NCBI GenBank assembly: GCA_019683665.1
Contig: JADGIB010000220.1
Location: 1-6,198 of the forward strand
Length of the DNA: 6,198 nucleotides
Origin: Solirubrobacteraceae bacterium
GTDB taxonomy: Bacteria; Actinomycetota; Thermoleophilia; Solirubrobacterales; Solirubrobacteraceae
Reading direction: 5' to 3'
The notes beneath the pieces were generated by a model, which worked only from the letters and a program-made list of their open reading frames with translations, had not been told where the DNA came from and made no database searches. The translations under genes were made by a program, and so were the position numbers. Within the stretch, counting starts at the first letter, position 1; every line of letters begins with the position of its first letter. This document shows, piece by piece, positions 6,152 through 6,198 of the stretch.

Positions 6152-6198
6152 CTGTGTCTTATAAACCTCTGACGCTGGCGGCGAGATGGAGTGTGTAT
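6152..6198. other. Residual Nextera (Tn5 mosaic end) sequencing adapter, not genomic
   Basis: Bases 6152-6170 match the Tn5 mosaic end CTGTCTCTTATACACATCT at 16 of 19 positions. The next 14 bases (6171-6184) match the Nextera read-1 adapter continuation GACGCTGCCGACGA at 12 of 14, giving 28 of 33 overall. The adapter would then carry an 8-base index (6185-6192) and the constant start GTGTAG; here 6193-6198 reads GTGTAT, 5 of 6. The order and spacing fit adapter read-through with base-call errors. The comparison is made from memory of the adapter sequence. This tail should be trimmed and not interpreted biologically. Confidence 0.92.

Noticed and set aside
6158..6170. AT-rich CTTATAAACCTCT as a promoter -10 or transposon end
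   Set aside because: It falls inside the stretch that matches the Nextera mosaic-end adapter, so it is technical sequence. No transposase gene or paired inverted repeat occurs in the window.

Overview
The window is 6198 bases of very GC-rich DNA carrying four complete protein genes and no RNA gene, CRISPR array or insertion sequence that I can see. The codon use (almost all third positions G or C), an actinobacterial-type acetoacetate-CoA ligase, a DUF6421 protein (a family I know mainly from actinobacteria) and a secreted P-domain/TIG protein with an 'RTVGSDITDGNGRYSV'-like C-terminus suggest a high-GC actinobacterium. Solirubrobacterales/Thermoleophilia is a reasonable guess but not proven.

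Layout. Bases 1-60 are almost pure C and G homopolymer runs and look like a sequencing or assembly artefact. Gene 1 (70-2148, minus strand) encodes a 692-residue cytoplasmic protein: an N-terminal glutamine-amidotransferase-like (DUF4350/GldG-like) domain fused to a DUF6421 domain of unknown function. A 125-base divergent intergenic region separates it from gene 2 (2274-2702, plus strand), an Lrp/AsnC-family regulator. Gene 3 (2733-4682, plus strand) follows after 30 bases and encodes acetoacetyl-CoA synthetase. After an 88-base gap with a good sigma70-type promoter candidate comes gene 4 (4771-6090, plus strand), a secreted protein with a P-domain-like beta sandwich, two TIG/IPT repeats and a basic C-terminal domain. 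A 14-bp perfect GC-rich hairpin follows its stop codon. The last 47 bases (6152-6198) are not genomic: they match a degraded Nextera (Tn5 mosaic end) library adapter. With the poly-G/C start, this implies the window is one complete short contig with damaged ends.

How the genes may work together. The regulator lies between a divergent gene and a co-directional enzyme gene, the usual place for a local Lrp/AsnC regulator. The enzyme activates acetoacetate to acetoacetyl-CoA with ATP, feeding ketone-body, leucine or polyhydroxybutyrate-derived carbon into central metabolism or lipid synthesis. The most natural hypothesis is an acetoacetate- or amino-acid-responsive module in which the uncharacterised DUF6421 fusion protein takes part. 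The secreted protein appears to be a separate transcription unit. The most interesting unknown is gene 1, whose DUF6421 half carries an HDRAH...EELRCD pattern reminiscent of zinc hydrolases.
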